DNA of 64,000 nucleotides from the NCBI RefSeq assembly GCF_000762875.2, contig NZ_JRMP02000011.1, positions 1 to 64,000 on the forward strand, written 5' to 3'. The stretch's first letter is position 1, and every line of letters starts with the position of its first letter. The notes below the pieces were generated by a model that was not told where the DNA came from, made no database searches, and saw only the letters and a program-made list of their open reading frames with translations. The position numbers and the translations under genes are program-made. Source of the DNA: Helicobacter saguini. Lineage in GTDB: Bacteria; Campylobacterota; Campylobacteria; Campylobacterales; Helicobacteraceae. Shown piece by piece: positions 54,828-64,000 of the stretch.

Positions 54828-56243
54828 TTATTCTAAAATTTCGTTTAGTATTTCTTTAGAATCTAGGGCGATTTGGGCGGTGTATAGGGCGTTGTAGTTT
54901 TTTAAAATTTCAAAAATTTCACTAGATTCTATAATGTAGTAATTTTGCACACAGGAAAATAGGGCGTTTTGATTAAAAATTTCTTTACCGCTAAGTAGGA
55001 TATTGTGAAATGCGGCTGGCTCTAGTGGATTATGCCCACCAACGCTAGCAAAGCCGCCGCCTAAAATCACAATATCGCTTATCGCGTAAAAATTAATTAG
55101 CTCGCCTAAAGTATCAATTATTAGAACTTTTTGTGTGATTTTATTCAAATCTATGGGGTTAGATTCTATAACTTTTTGTGTATTAAGTTGGGAATTTTGT
55201 AACTTAGAATCTTGGTTTTGCAAATTAGATTCTATAATTTTTTCTTTAAATTGTTGTGAATTTTGTAACTTTTTAGAATCTAAAATCTCGCTAAATTTTA
55301 TCGTTGAAAAATATTTTTTACAAGTATTATATACGCTAAGAAATCTTTCTGGATGACGTGGAACTACGATAAATAGGGCGTTTTTAGCCTGTTTTAAATC
55401 TTTATTTATATGGCTTGTAGGAGCAAAATTATGCAGTTTAGATTCTATAAATTCTTTAGAATCTATGTTAGAATCTTGCAACTTAGATTCTATAACTTTA
55501 TCCCAAAAAAGTTGCAATTTTTCTAACTCTTTTAGAATCTGCTCTTCTTCACTCAAAGGTTTATCCGCGTGCGTGCTAGCAGCCAAAATCACAAGTCGCT
55601 CTGGCTTAATGTAGCATTTTGTAACATTTATATCATTGAGTGCCTTTATATTGCCTATAATTTTCACATTTTTCGCGTTTAAAGACTCCAAGCGAATTTT
55701 ATCAATTTCACTTTGAGCGAGTATAGAATCTATAAAGCTAAAAAGGTAGCTATAAAAAAACTTTAGTTTGCGATAACGTGGGAAGCTCCGCGTAGAAATT
55801 CGCGCATTTATTAGCTTAGTTTTCGCGCCATTTTTTTTAGCTAAATAAAAAAGCATTAGCCATAATTCTGCCTCAAAAACAAATAATTTTTCACATTTTG
55901 GTGCTACAAAAGGTAACAGAGATTCAAAAGCAAGGTAACTAATCGTAACATTTTTTCTGCTTCCATATAATTTTTTAGCCTGTGAAAATCCTGTGTGTGT
56001 GATTACACTTAAGAAAATATTTTTATCAAAAGTTATAGAATCTAGAATTTTTTGTAAAGAATTTACTTCACCAAAAGAGCAAACATGTATCCAAATATGA
56101 AACTTTTTGTCCTTAAAGTTAGTCGGTTTAAAGAATCTAAGCGGGATACTTTCCTTATATTTTTCCTTAAAAGTTAGAAAAATTAGAACAGGAAGAGCTA
56201 AAATATGCAGAAAACAAATTAAAAAATAATAAATATAAATCAT
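54828..56243 (-). CDS. waaA: 3-deoxy-D-manno-octulosonic acid transferase
   Basis: Inner-membrane glycosyltransferase (GT30) that attaches Kdo to lipid A. An N-terminal membrane anchor (MIYIYYFLICFLHILALPVL) precedes WIHVCSFGEVNSL, ISYLAFESLLPF, VFEAELWLML, VIGNIKALND, VVPRHPERF and the C-terminal GGGFASVGGHNPLEPAAF. 471 residues versus about 390-420 usual: residues around 245-270 and 320-350 are repeat peptides (VIESKLQDSNIDSKEFIESK). I prefer ATG at 56243 to a TTG four codons upstream. Confidence 0.93.
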   Translation of the reverse strand: MIYIYYFLICFLHILALPVLIFLTFKEKYKESIPLRFFKPTNFKDKKFHIWIHVCSFGEVNSLQKILDSITFDKNIFLSVITHTGFSQAKKLYGSRKNVTISYLAFESLLPFVAPKCEKLFVFEAELWLMLFYLAKKNGAKTKLINARISTRSFPRYRKLKFFYSYLFSFIDSILAQSEIDKIRLESLNAKNVKIIGNIKALNDINVTKCYIKPERLVILAASTHADKPLSEEEQILKELEKLQLFWDKVIESKLQDSNIDSKEFIESKLHNFAPTSHINKDLKQAKNALFIVVPRHPERFLSVYNTCKKYFSTIKFSEILDSKKLQNSQQFKEKIIESNLQNQDSKLQNSQLNTQKVIESNPIDLNKITQKVLIIDTLGELINFYAISDIVILGGGFASVGGHNPLEPAAFHNILLSGKEIFNQNALFSCVQNYYIIESSEIFEILKNYNALYTAQIALDSKEILNEILE

Positions 56244-56344
56244 TTTTAAAGCCAAAAGTTATAAATTTTACGTAAAGGAAGATAAAAAATCTCCTTTTTA
56301 TATAGCACAATTATAACAAATTTGAAAGATTCTAAAACAAACTT

Positions 56345-57253
56345 TTACACAAAAATAATTCTATCGTCTTTTACAAACATAATATCCCAGCCGTTTTGAA
56401 ATAAGATTCTATATCCTTTTTGTCGCAGTAAATCAATGATTTCACGCTTCGTAGATTCTATAAAGTTATGCTCAATTGTCATAAGACCAAAGCTATATTT
56501 ATCAAAATCAATGCCCTTTAGCACATCTAGCTCACCACCCTCAATATCAAGGGATAGAAAATCAATATGTGTTACATTTGGATAATGTGCCATCAGCTCA
56601 TTAAAGGTAGTCGTTTGCACCTCGATATACTCCACATTCATCTTGGCTGAATCTTCCATGCGTTTCTTATGAGCATCACTCAAGGTAAGCTCTAGTGAAT
56701 CTAGCACAGAAGTCGCATCATTTGTAATGGCAAATCGCGTCTTGCCGATATTTTCGCTAAACACAGCGACATTGTAGCAGTCACATTTGCGATTTTGTCG
56801 CAAAGTCTCAAAAGTCTTAGGATTAGCCTCGACACAAAAGCCCTGCCAGCCGAGCTTCTCAAACATATAAGTGTTATTGATATTCACACCATCATGTGCG
56901 GCGATGTCGGCAAAAAAGCCATCTTTTTTACCCTTAAAAATCACATAAGCGATTAAATCTTGCCCAAGCTGCCCGCGATATGGCACACCTTGAATTTGGC
57001 TTTGCCACATAATATCAAGGAGGCTCACGGCTTTGCTAATAGGATTTTGATAAATGCCATCATAAAGTATGGGCTCTGTAAGTATATAAGTGCGGTAAAT
57101 GGGGATATTTAAGATTCTATAACGATATCTAACATACTCTACCCCCCCCCCCCCCGTTGCATTTAGCACTTGTCTTTCACGTTTAAATAGCGAAATGTTA
57201 AATAATCTTACATCTTTTGAGCCGTGATTTTTTATAACTTGAAAAAATTTCAT
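56345..57253 (-). CDS. FkbM-family methyltransferase, phase-variable by poly-C/G (ON as read)
   Basis: 302-residue SAM-dependent methyltransferase. FFADIAAHDGVNINNTYMFE, FCVEANPKTFETL and IDFLSLDIEGGELDVLKGI match FkbM. The early codons include a tract of 14 G on the coding strand (plus-strand C 57142-57155) that encodes TGGGGV; in the present length the frame stays open, so this locus is ON. Its position after waaA suggests methylation of a lipopolysaccharide or other surface sugar, but the acceptor is unknown. The start ATG at 57253 follows AAAGGACACCT. Confidence 0.9.
   Translation of the reverse strand: MKFFQVIKNHGSKDVRLFNISLFKRERQVLNATGGGGVEYVRYRYRILNIPIYRTYILTEPILYDGIYQNPISKAVSLLDIMWQSQIQGVPYRGQLGQDLIAYVIFKGKKDGFFADIAAHDGVNINNTYMFEKLGWQGFCVEANPKTFETLRQNRKCDCYNVAVFSENIGKTRFAITNDATSVLDSLELTLSDAHKKRMEDSAKMNVEYIEVQTTTFNELMAHYPNVTHIDFLSLDIEGGELDVLKGIDFDKYSFGLMTIEHNFIESTKREIIDLLRQKGYRILFQNGWDIMFVKDDRIIFV
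57142..57155. repeat. C14 contingency tract in the FkbM gene
   Basis: Fourteen consecutive C (G on coding strand) in the first 40 codons. Loss or gain of one base would truncate the protein. Confidence 0.92.
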
Positions 57254-57309
57254 AGGTGTCCTTTTGGTGGGAATATTTAAAGACCGACCATTATATAATA
57301 AATATATGT

Positions 57310-57762
57310 TTATGAGTTAAACTCAAAAAATGTTTTAACTTTTTTGCATTCGCTAAGTGGGATTTGTAAGGTTTTGGAATCTTTAGAATCTTTTACTTCC
57401 ACGCTTAAAATATTATCTTTAAAGTCTTTTAAAATGCCCTTAATTGTGCTTTTATCATTCATTTTTATTTGTATTAAATCATTTTTGCTTAGTAAAAAAT
57501 GTCGTTCTTTTTTTAGCACTCGCTCTAGCCCTGGTGAGCTTACTTCTAGTGTGTAGTTTTCTAGCTCTTGACATTCCACATCAAGTAAGGGCGAGATTAA
57601 ATTTGTGATATTTTCGCAGTCTTGCAAATTTACTCCGCCTTTTTTGTAAAGAGAGATTCTAAGAAGCATTTCATCATTTTCTTTCAATAATTCTATATCG
57701 TATAATTTTAAACCTTTAGATTCTATAACTTTTTCTAAAATTTCATATAATTTTTCTAACAT
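57310..57762 (-). CDS. rimP: Ribosome maturation factor RimP
   Basis: 150-residue 30S-assembly factor. LYDIELLKENDEMLLRISLY, DCENITNLISPLLD and YTLEVSSPGLERVL are typical; a C-terminal SH3-like strand set follows. ATG at 57762 (AAAGGAAA upstream) is chosen over a longer open frame that would cover rbfA. It starts one base after the rbfA stop. Confidence 0.93.
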   Translation of the reverse strand: MLEKLYEILEKVIESKGLKLYDIELLKENDEMLLRISLYKKGGVNLQDCENITNLISPLLDVECQELENYTLEVSSPGLERVLKKERHFLLSKNDLIQIKMNDKSTIKGILKDFKDNILSVEVKDSKDSKTLQIPLSECKKVKTFFEFNS

Positions 57763-57763
57763 T

Positions 57764-58132
57764 CTAGTTTCCTTTAGAATCTTTTGCATGAATTTGCTTA
57801 AAAATATCATCAAGACGATTTTGTATCTGCAAACTATCATCAAAAACAAGCGTAAAATTTGGTGAATGATACCACGACGTAGCACTTAGCACATATTCTT
57901 TAAGCAAATGTTTTGCCTTATTAAACGCATTTAGAATCTGCGTTTGCTCCTGCTTTGTAATATCACTTGCATTGACAAAAATTTTTGCATCATGCTTGCC
58001 TTTCGAGCATTTCACCGCGATAATTTCTAGGGTATTTAGCCTATCATCATCTAAATTTGTCATCGCACCACTTATAATCTCAAGCAAAAAGGCTTCTTTT
58101 CTAGCCTGTAAAATCTTAGTTCTATCTCTCAT
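57764..58132 (-). CDS. rbfA: Ribosome-binding factor A
   Basis: 122-residue KH-like cold-shock factor for 30S maturation: RTKILQARKEAFLLEIISGA, ISSGA-like start, DAKIFVNASDITKQEQTQ and FTLVFDDSLQIQNRLDDIFK. Start at ATG 58132 (AAAAGGGG upstream). In many relatives infB precedes rbfA; here rplI lies upstream and infB is not in the window. Confidence 0.92.
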   Translation of the reverse strand: MRDRTKILQARKEAFLLEIISGAMTNLDDDRLNTLEIIAVKCSKGKHDAKIFVNASDITKQEQTQILNAFNKAKHLLKEYVLSATSWYHSPNFTLVFDDSLQIQNRLDDIFKQIHAKDSKGN

Positions 58133-58160
58133 TTTTACCCCTTTTGATTCTATATAGAAT

Positions 58161-58604
58161 CTACTCCCCAACAATTTCTAATTTCATCTGGCTACTTAGC
58201 CCAAAGCCTAGCTTGACATTCACTTTATAGCTGCCAAGCTCTTTTATTTGCGGGATTTCAAAGGCTTTTTTATCAATGCTAATTCGATATTGCTTTTCTA
58301 GCTCACTTGCGATTTCTTCTTTTGTTATCGAGCCAAAAAGATGCTTATTTGCCCCTGTTTTTTTGGCGATTTTAAGCGTGATTTCGCCTAGTTTTCCTTG
58401 CATTTGTTTTGCTTCGGCTTCTTGCAGTGCTTTAGTTTCGGCGATTTTACGCTGTTCAGCCTTATATTTATTCAAAACTTCGTTTGTGGCGGCTTTTGCC
58501 AAGCCTTTTGCGATTAAAAAGTTTTGCGCGTAGCCGTCTTTGACATCTTTGATTTCGCCTGCCTTGCCCAAGTTTGCGACATCTTTCACTAGCAATACTT
58601 TCAT
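58161..58604 (-). CDS. rplI: 50S ribosomal protein L9
   Basis: 147 residues with the L9 N-terminal RNA-binding motif ([20 protein letters not shown], then FLIAKGLA), a central helix of charged residues and the C-terminal [16 protein letters not shown] domain. AAGGAG precedes the ATG at 58604. The stop TAG falls in a repeat (TAGATTCTATATAGAATC). Confidence 0.96.
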   Translation of the reverse strand: MKVLLVKDVANLGKAGEIKDVKDGYAQNFLIAKGLAKAATNEVLNKYKAEQRKIAETKALQEAEAKQMQGKLGEITLKIAKKTGANKHLFGSITKEEIASELEKQYRISIDKKAFEIPQIKELGSYKVNVKLGFGLSSQMKLEIVGE

Positions 58605-58674
58605 TTTTTCTCCTTAAATTCATAGTTTTTTGCTACTATTGCAAGGCTATATTTTAGCTAAAAAAGGATGTTTT

Positions 58675-59370
58675 TTGCAAGAATTTTTAGGGCTTAAATA
58701 CGATATAAAATCAAGTCGGCGCGTAAAAGATGGCTTTAGAATCACTACTTCTTCAAATGGTCATTTGCTATTCAAATTCCCGCGTAGCACGGCTTTTAAG
58801 GACAATTTGGCGCGTGAATATATGCAGCAAAATTTTGACTACATAATGAATACTTTTAAGCGGCTAAAAGAGCGTGAAGAGCGCGCAAAAGTCCGCATTG
58901 AGCGTGAAAGACAAGAGCAAGAAAATTATATAGAATCTTACTTGCAAAATAATGTCAATTCGCTGTTTATCTTTGGGAAATCTTATGATGTTGCGACTTT
59001 GAGTGTAGAATCTTTAAGCCAGATTCTATATGATAAGGCTTTGGGGCTTTTAGATTCTATCGCTGAATTAATGGATTTAGAGCATCCGCCGCTAAAGATT
59101 AGCTATTGCAAGGGCTATTTGGGGCAGTGTCGGCGAGATGTTATTAAGATTGATTATCGAAATGTGCTAAGTAATGAAGACTTACTCTCATATTTAATCG
59201 TGCATGAGCTTTCACACCTAAGGCACATGGACCACTCGCCGCGATTTTGGGCGCATGTCGCTCGCTACTATCCACGCTACAAAGCCGCCAAAAAAGAGCT
59301 AATCACAATCACAAAATACCACACGCAGATTCTAAAACATTACGACTTATTACCGGAAAAATTGCGATAG
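58675..59370 (+). CDS. YgjP-type (SprT/WLM-like) zinc metallopeptidase
   Basis: 231-residue cytosolic protein with the zinc motif HELSHLRHMDHSPRFW near residues 182-197 (HExxH plus a third His), preceded by YLGQCRRDVIKIDYR, both typical of the YgjP family. TTG at 58675 is the likely start since AAGGA lies upstream and the conserved part begins there; an in-frame TTG at 58630 would add 15 residues. The function of the family is poorly known. It is divergent from rplI. Confidence 0.85.
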   Translation: MQEFLGLKYDIKSSRRVKDGFRITTSSNGHLLFKFPRSTAFKDNLAREYMQQNFDYIMNTFKRLKEREERAKVRIERERQEQENYIESYLQNNVNSLFIFGKSYDVATLSVESLSQILYDKALGLLDSIAELMDLEHPPLKISYCKGYLGQCRRDVIKIDYRNVLSNEDLLSYLIVHELSHLRHMDHSPRFWAHVARYYPRYKAAKKELITITKYHTQILKHYDLLPEKLR

Positions 59371-59471
59371 AAATGCTAAAACTACGATTTTGAATATAAA
59401 TCCACGCCTTTATCAAAGTGGAAAATTATAATCTTTTTGCTAAAATTGCTAAAAATTTTAAAAGGCATGGC

Positions 59472-62042
59472 ATGGAAGATTCTAAAAATCGTGTGAATTC
59501 TAAGTTGGGTTGTATAAATGTGGAGATTTTGGTGTTGGATTTTGGCTCGCAGGTGACGCAGTTAATTGCTAGGAGATTGCGTGAAGTGGGGGTTTATACT
59601 GAGATTGTGCCTTATTTTGAAAATATAGATTCTATAAAGGCTAAAAAGGCTAAGGGGATAATTTTAAGTGGTGGTCCTGCTAGCGTTTATGAAAAGGATG
59701 CTTTTAAGCCAGATTCTGCGATATTTAGTCTTGGTGTGCCGATTTTAGGAATTTGCTATGGTATGCAATATATCGCTTATCATTTCGGTGGAAAGGTCAC
59801 TAGGGCTAGTAAGCAAGAGTTTGGCAAGGCAAATTTGCATATTATAGAATCTAATAATTTTTTGGAGACTAATTATGCGTTAGAATCTAATCATACTTTA
59901 GAATCTAAAAATATAGAATCTAAACAACAATTAGAATCTAATACGCAAGATTCTATAGATTCTACAAACATTACAAAATCTAAGCAAACTTTAGAATCTA
60001 ATCACAAACAAGATTCTAAAAATCCAACAAATATAACTGAATCTAAAAAAGATTCTAAAAACATAGAATCTAAACAAGATTCCAAAATAGATTCTATAAA
60101 AAATCAAGATTCTATAAATTCCAAACAAGATTCCATAAATATAGAATCCAAACTCACAAAAAAGCAAAGTTTTATCATCCAAAATCTAAGCAAGTTTATT
60201 AGTGCAAATTCTAGCAAGATAAATAAGTTTAAGACGATGTTAAAAAATGCGGTGTATGCGGATTTTACTATCCAAAATGCGACTAATAAAACCTTGCAAG
60301 AAACCTTGCAAAAAATGCTATTTGAAACGGAATTTACACTTAAAGAAGAAGGCGGGTCGCTAAATAGCGTATTTGTCGGCATTAGCGGTGACGTTAATGG
60401 GAAGGAAAATATCCAAAATATTATAGAATCTAACACGAAAAATACAAGCATTATCACGGCATTTGATATAAACAAAGATAATGAAAATATGCAAATTAGT
60501 GTGCTTGGCATAAGTTTTAGTAATTATAGCAATGAAAATATCGATGATATAATAGCGCGACTTAGCCGCGTGGAAGCAAAGCAAATGCGGCACACGCAAA
60601 GCCTTTTGCAAGATTGCGATAATGTGAAAGGTATCTTAGAATCTAGTTTCAGCCTTAGTGAGTGGTTTTATCATATAGATTCTAGCTTTTTAGAATCTAG
60701 CCTGTTTCGCGGCGTAGGGCAAGATTCTATCGTGTGGATGAGCCACGCTGATAAGGTGGAATCTTTGCCGCAGGGCTTTGTGGAGCTTGCTAGTAGCGAA
60801 AATACGCATTATTGCGTGATAGCGGATTTTAAACGCAAGATTTATGCGATGCAGTTTCATCCAGAGGTCGCGCACACGCAGTTTGGGGGCGTTATGCTGC
60901 GGAATTTTGCGGTAAATATTTGCGGATGCGATACAAGTTGGAATATGAAAAATTTTGCACGTTTTGAGATTGAAAAGTTGCGTGAAAAAGTCATGTTGAG
61001 CGATAGCGAAACATCTAATAAATCGTCATTGCGAGGCGAAGCTAAAGCAATCCATAAAGATTCTAAAAAAATACAGAATCTAGATTCTAAAAACACACAA
61101 GATTCTAAAGCCCTTTCGCCCACCCACCACCCTATTAATAATAAAGTCTTGTGTGCGGTAAGCGGCGGAGTTGATTCTAGCGTTGTGGCGACTTTGCTTT
61201 ATCGCGCTATCGGCGATAATTTAATCCCGGTTTTTGTCGATACTGGGCTACTTAGAAGTGGCGAGAGACAAGCGGTAGAAAAAATGTTTAAGGAAAATTT
61301 AAAAGTGCCACTAATCACAATCAATGCCGAGAGCGTATTTTTAGGGAAGCTAAAGGGCGTAACAGAGCCTGAAAAGAAACGCAAGATTATCGGCGAAACA
61401 TTTATCGAAGTTTTCGAAAAAGAAGCCAAAAAGCACAACACAAAAGGCGAAATCAAATACCTAGCGCAAGGCACTTTATACCCAGATGTGATAGAATCTG
61501 TAAGCGTAAAAGGACCAAGCAAAACCATAAAAAGCCATCACAATGTCGGCGGACTGCCTGAATGGATGAAATTTGAGCTAATAGAGCCGCTGCGAGAGCT
61601 ATTTAAGGATGAAGTGCGTGCGTTAGGGCGAGAGCTAAATATGCCAGAGTCTATGCTAATGCGACATCCATTTCCAGGACCGGGCTTAGCGATACGCATT
61701 TTAGGCGAGGTAAATAAGGAATCTTTGGAATTGTTACGCAGGGCAGATTCTATATTTATAGAATCTTTACACGCTTTTGGTTTATACAACGAAGTGTGGC
61801 AGGCATTTTGCGTATTGCTGAATGTCAAAAGTGTCGGCGTGATGGGCGATAATCGCACCTATGATAATACAATCGCTTTAAGGGCTGTGAGTGCAAGTGA
61901 TGGAATGACGGCGAGCTTTTCGCACCTGCCTTTTGAGTTTTTAGAATCTGTTAGCAATCGCATAATTAACGAAGTTAGTGGCATAAACCGCGTAGTCTAT
62001 GACATCACTTCAAAACCCCCGGGGACTATCGAGTGGGAGTAG
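59472..62042 (+). CDS. guaA: GMP synthase with a large insertion in the glutaminase domain
   Basis: Makes GMP from XMP and glutamine. GATase part: [27 protein letters not shown], nucleophile Cys95 in GICYGMQ and FHPEVAHT near residue 461. Synthetase part: PP-loop SGGVDSS near 564, [37 protein letters not shown] and KPPGTIEWE at the C-terminus. It has 856 residues against about 510-525: about 290 residues (125-415) sit between GKANLHI and [15 protein letters not shown], the first half pure repeat peptide, the second half (about residues 230-410) unrecognised non-repetitive sequence. A second insert (about 507-557) lies between the domains. ATG at 59472 is preferred. Confidence 0.95.
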   Translation: MEDSKNRVNSKLGCINVEILVLDFGSQVTQLIARRLREVGVYTEIVPYFENIDSIKAKKAKGIILSGGPASVYEKDAFKPDSAIFSLGVPILGICYGMQYIAYHFGGKVTRASKQEFGKANLHIIESNNFLETNYALESNHTLESKNIESKQQLESNTQDSIDSTNITKSKQTLESNHKQDSKNPTNITESKKDSKNIESKQDSKIDSIKNQDSINSKQDSINIESKLTKKQSFIIQNLSKFISANSSKINKFKTMLKNAVYADFTIQNATNKTLQETLQKMLFETEFTLKEEGGSLNSVFVGISGDVNGKENIQNIIESNTKNTSIITAFDINKDNENMQISVLGISFSNYSNENIDDIIARLSRVEAKQMRHTQSLLQDCDNVKGILESSFSLSEWFYHIDSSFLESSLFRGVGQDSIVWMSHADKVESLPQGFVELASSENTHYCVIADFKRKIYAMQFHPEVAHTQFGGVMLRNFAVNICGCDTSWNMKNFARFEIEKLREKVMLSDSETSNKSSLRGEAKAIHKDSKKIQNLDSKNTQDSKALSPTHHPINNKVLCAVSGGVDSSVVATLLYRAIGDNLIPVFVDTGLLRSGERQAVEKMFKENLKVPLITINAESVFLGKLKGVTEPEKKRKIIGETFIEVFEKEAKKHNTKGEIKYLAQGTLYPDVIESVSVKGPSKTIKSHHNVGGLPEWMKFELIEPLRELFKDEVRALGRELNMPESMLMRHPFPGPGLAIRILGEVNKESLELLRRADSIFIESLHAFGLYNEVWQAFCVLLNVKSVGVMGDNRTYDNTIALRAVSASDGMTASFSHLPFEFLESVSNRIINEVSGINRVVYDITSKPPGTIEWE
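60990..61055. repeat. Two adjacent dispersed repeats in the guaA interdomain linker
   Basis: GTCATGTTGAGCGATAGCGA with its continuation (60990-61018) is followed by CGTCATTGCGAGGCGAAGCT with its continuation (61024-61055). The first has diverged relatives at about 6419, 12530, 26087, 30140 and 30250 in other genes (encoding LNMT-type peptides); the second is half of the palindrome at 28669-28773. Confidence 0.8.
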
Positions 62043-62102
62043 AAACATTAACCTTAATAAAAACTTTGTATAATCATAAATCTAGTTTATGGGGAAAATA
62101 AA

Positions 62103-63818
62103 ATGAGTGATAATAAATTTGCAATAAAAGATTTAGAAAATTATAAGTTTGTTATACCAAGCTATCAGCGAGGCTATCGCTGGGGTGAGTATGAAGTAGA
62201 TGCGTTATTAAATGATGTGCTAGATTATGTCATAAAATATGTAAAAGATTCTAAAAAAGATATAGAATCTAATAGCTTTTATTGTTTGCAGCCAATTGTG
62301 GTAAGAAAAGATGGTGATAAATATAATGTGATTGATGGGCAGCAAAGGCTTACTACGATTTTTTTAATATTAAAATATCTTTTGAATAAGAATTATTTTG
62401 AGATTTTCTACCAAACGCGTGGCAGTGACAGTAAAGAATTTTTGGAAAATATAGATAGAAATTTTAAAGAAGATTCTAAAAGAAATAAAAACATGGACTT
62501 TTATCACTTCTCTTTAGCATATCAAAATATAGTTGATTTTTTTAGTAATGAAAATATTGATAAAAAATTGTTTGAAAAAACATTATTAGAATCTTGCAAG
62601 GTGCTTTGGTATGAAATACAAGATAAAGAAAATGATGTGTTTATAAGGCTTAATATAGGCAAGATTCCACTACTACCAGCGGAAAATATTAAGGCATTAT
62701 TTTTGGCTAAAAGCGAAAATATAGATTCTAAAAAATTAGATAAGAGAGCAGAATTTTGGTATAAGAGTGAAATTAAAGCGAGAGAAAAACAAGATTTTGT
62801 ATATTCTACATTAAGCAAGATAGATTCTAAAGATATTATGACAGATTCTAATAATAGAGCTATTTTAAAAGATGATATTCAAAGGATAGAAGTTTATTTA
62901 AGGGCAATTTGTAATGAAAATCATTTATTTGATTATTTTTATAAAAGTTACAAAGAAGGTAATTTAAATGAAAGATGGAGCGAATTAGAAAATAGTATAA
63001 AAAATTTACAAAGCTTTGCAAGTGATAATCATAGGGAAAAAATCGATAGAGAAATTTTCCATTACTTAGGATTTTTAATATTAAGTGGTGAAAAAATTTA
63101 TAATTTATATAATTTATGGTTGAAAAATAAAAGTAAAGAAAAATTTAAAAATGAATTATTTGAAAAAGTAAAAACAAAAATTTCAAAAAGCTTACATTTT
63201 ATAGATAGCTTAAAATACAAAACAAACGATAGAGATTTAAAAAATATTCTTTTGCTTTTTAATCTAGAATATTTAAATTCACAAGAAGGCTCTAATGAAT
63301 ATTTTAAATTTAATCGTTTTCAGCTAGAGCAGTGGAGTTTGGAGCATATTTACGCACAAAATTCACAAAGCGTTAGCAAAGCTAAAAAAAATAAAAATTT
63401 ACAAGAAATACAAGAATGGTTAAAAGAAGTGAAAACTTATATAGATTCACAAGATGATTTAATTAAGAGTATTGATAAAATTTTAAATTTAAAAGAATTT
63501 AAAAATGAAAAAGAAATAAACGAACTATTTAAAAAAATTGATGAAAATTTTGAAATTAATGAAAATTTGCATAAATTACAGAATCTAACTTTATTAGACA
63601 AAGCATCAAATGCTAAAATTGGCAATGATATTTTTAGTAAAAAACGAAAAGCAATACAAATACTAGATGAGCAAGATAAACTCATACCTATTGCTACTAA
63701 GAAAGTATTTGAAAAAATATGGTCTAGTAAAAAGGATAATCCAGATGTTTTTACAGATAGAGACCAAGAAGAGTATCTAAAAAAAATCAAAGAAGATTTA
63801 CAAAAATACAAGGATTAA
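62103..63818 (+). CDS. DUF262 protein with C-terminal HNH-like (DUF1524) region, GmrSD-like
   Basis: 571-residue protein. The N-terminal DUF262 (ParB/sulfiredoxin-like) domain has VIPSYQRGYRWGEYEVDALL and VIDGQQRLTTIFLILKYL, the ATP/NTP-handling DGQQR motif. The C-terminal WSLEHIYAQNSQ and later NLTLLDKASNAKIGND fit the DUF1524 His-Asn nuclease pattern. This architecture occurs in GmrSD type IV restriction enzymes and several phage-defence proteins. A second DUF262 gene begins three bases downstream. ATG at 62103 follows GGGGAAAATAA. Confidence 0.82.
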   Translation: MSDNKFAIKDLENYKFVIPSYQRGYRWGEYEVDALLNDVLDYVIKYVKDSKKDIESNSFYCLQPIVVRKDGDKYNVIDGQQRLTTIFLILKYLLNKNYFEIFYQTRGSDSKEFLENIDRNFKEDSKRNKNMDFYHFSLAYQNIVDFFSNENIDKKLFEKTLLESCKVLWYEIQDKENDVFIRLNIGKIPLLPAENIKALFLAKSENIDSKKLDKRAEFWYKSEIKAREKQDFVYSTLSKIDSKDIMTDSNNRAILKDDIQRIEVYLRAICNENHLFDYFYKSYKEGNLNERWSELENSIKNLQSFASDNHREKIDREIFHYLGFLILSGEKIYNLYNLWLKNKSKEKFKNELFEKVKTKISKSLHFIDSLKYKTNDRDLKNILLLFNLEYLNSQEGSNEYFKFNRFQLEQWSLEHIYAQNSQSVSKAKKNKNLQEIQEWLKEVKTYIDSQDDLIKSIDKILNLKEFKNEKEINELFKKIDENFEINENLHKLQNLTLLDKASNAKIGNDIFSKKRKAIQILDEQDKLIPIATKKVFEKIWSSKKDNPDVFTDRDQEEYLKKIKEDLQKYKD

Positions 63819-63820
63819 AA

Positions 63821-64000
63821 ATGGATAGAATGAATTTAAAAATGCTATTAAAAGAATATGAAATAGAAATACCAAGATTACAAAGGGATTACGCTCAAGG
63901 TAGAATTTCACAAGTTGATTTGGCAAATAGCTTTTTAGATTCTATATTTCAAGCTTTAGAATCTAAAAATAAAAAATTGCATATTGATTTTATCTATGGA
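63821..64000 (+). CDS. Second DUF262 protein (partial, runs off the window)
   Basis: Sixty codons are visible: MDRMNLKMLLKEYEIEIPRL followed by QRDYAQGR and IDFIYG. The IPRLQRDYAQGR motif is the opening of a DUF262 domain of the type usually found as the partner of a DUF262-DUF1524 protein. It is preceded by AAGG and starts three bases after the previous stop, so the two genes form an operon. Confidence 0.75.
   Translation, partial: MDRMNLKMLLKEYEIEIPRLQRDYAQGRISQVDLANSFLDSIFQALESKNKKLHIDFIYG

Noticed and set aside
57310-57885. Longer form of RimP starting at 57885
   Set aside because: It would overlap most of the rbfA 3' end; the ATG at 57762 has a proper ribosome binding site and family-typical N-terminus.

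Overview
The window looks like chromosomal DNA of an enterohepatic Helicobacter or close relative. It is AT-rich, with an epsilonproteobacterial gene set (flgS-type kinase, WaaA, QueA, DUF2972 and DUF268 proteins, poly-G contingency loci, TonB receptors, several MCPs). Two things set it apart. First, the palindromic word AGATTCTA/TAGAATCT is extremely abundant, by eye several hundred copies on both strands, in spacers and inside genes. Second, at least five genes carry homopolymeric G/C tracts.

Layout. 1-0.5 kb: end of a probable type VI secretion tip cluster (PAAR-like protein, start of a VgrG-like gene). 0.5-4.1 kb: pyrH, rnc, a decayed secreted protein, a truncated degenerate dnaE PHP fragment and a small secreted protein. 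4.6-8.9 kb: a short MCP, hemA swollen by repeats, an SDR. 9-11.6 kb: a more GC-rich, nearly repeat-free pair (HlyD-type fusion protein, FMN monooxygenase). 11.8-17.1 kb: priA with inserted elements, a phase-variable LRR gene, a second short MCP. 17.3-20 kb: two phase-variable loci (DUF268 methyltransferase, DUF2972 sulfotransferase-like). 20-25.6 kb: queA, ispH, WYL regulator, Cache-type MCP. 25.8-28.9 kb: phase-variable Rossmann-TylF methyltransferase, then aepY. 28.9-38 kb: AraC regulator, TonB receptor, MFS and two ABC half-transporters, the gene complement of a yersiniabactin-type (YbtA/FyuA/YbtX/YbtP/YbtQ) uptake locus without synthesis genes. 38-50 kb: phosphonoacetaldehyde-reductase-like gene, pabB, DEAD-box helicase, rluB-like gene, flgS-like kinase, methyltransferase, DUF2603-like gene, argF, dnaB. 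50-54.6 kb: truncated RluA fragment, degenerate dynamin-like protein, and a two-gene AAA ATPase plus PD-(D/E)XK-like pair. 54.8-62 kb: waaA, phase-variable FkbM methyltransferase, rimP-rbfA-rplI, YgjP-type metallopeptidase, guaA with a large insertion. 62-64 kb: two tandem DUF262 genes, the second cut by the window edge.

The most unusual theme is a multi-family invasion by short palindromic elements that keep reading frames open, so that housekeeping enzymes (HemA, PriA, QueA, GuaA, AepY, WaaA, Fe-ADH, TonB receptor) carry extra DSIES-, SPTHHP- and LNMT-type peptides. A 120-bp element occurs in the same frame in priA and aepY at about 94% identity. Two related hairpins with long inverted arms occur at 4.4 kb (intergenic) and in hemA. 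The same short repeat supplies the stop codon of at least ten genes. No tRNA, rRNA, CRISPR array, complete insertion sequence or prophage was recognised.
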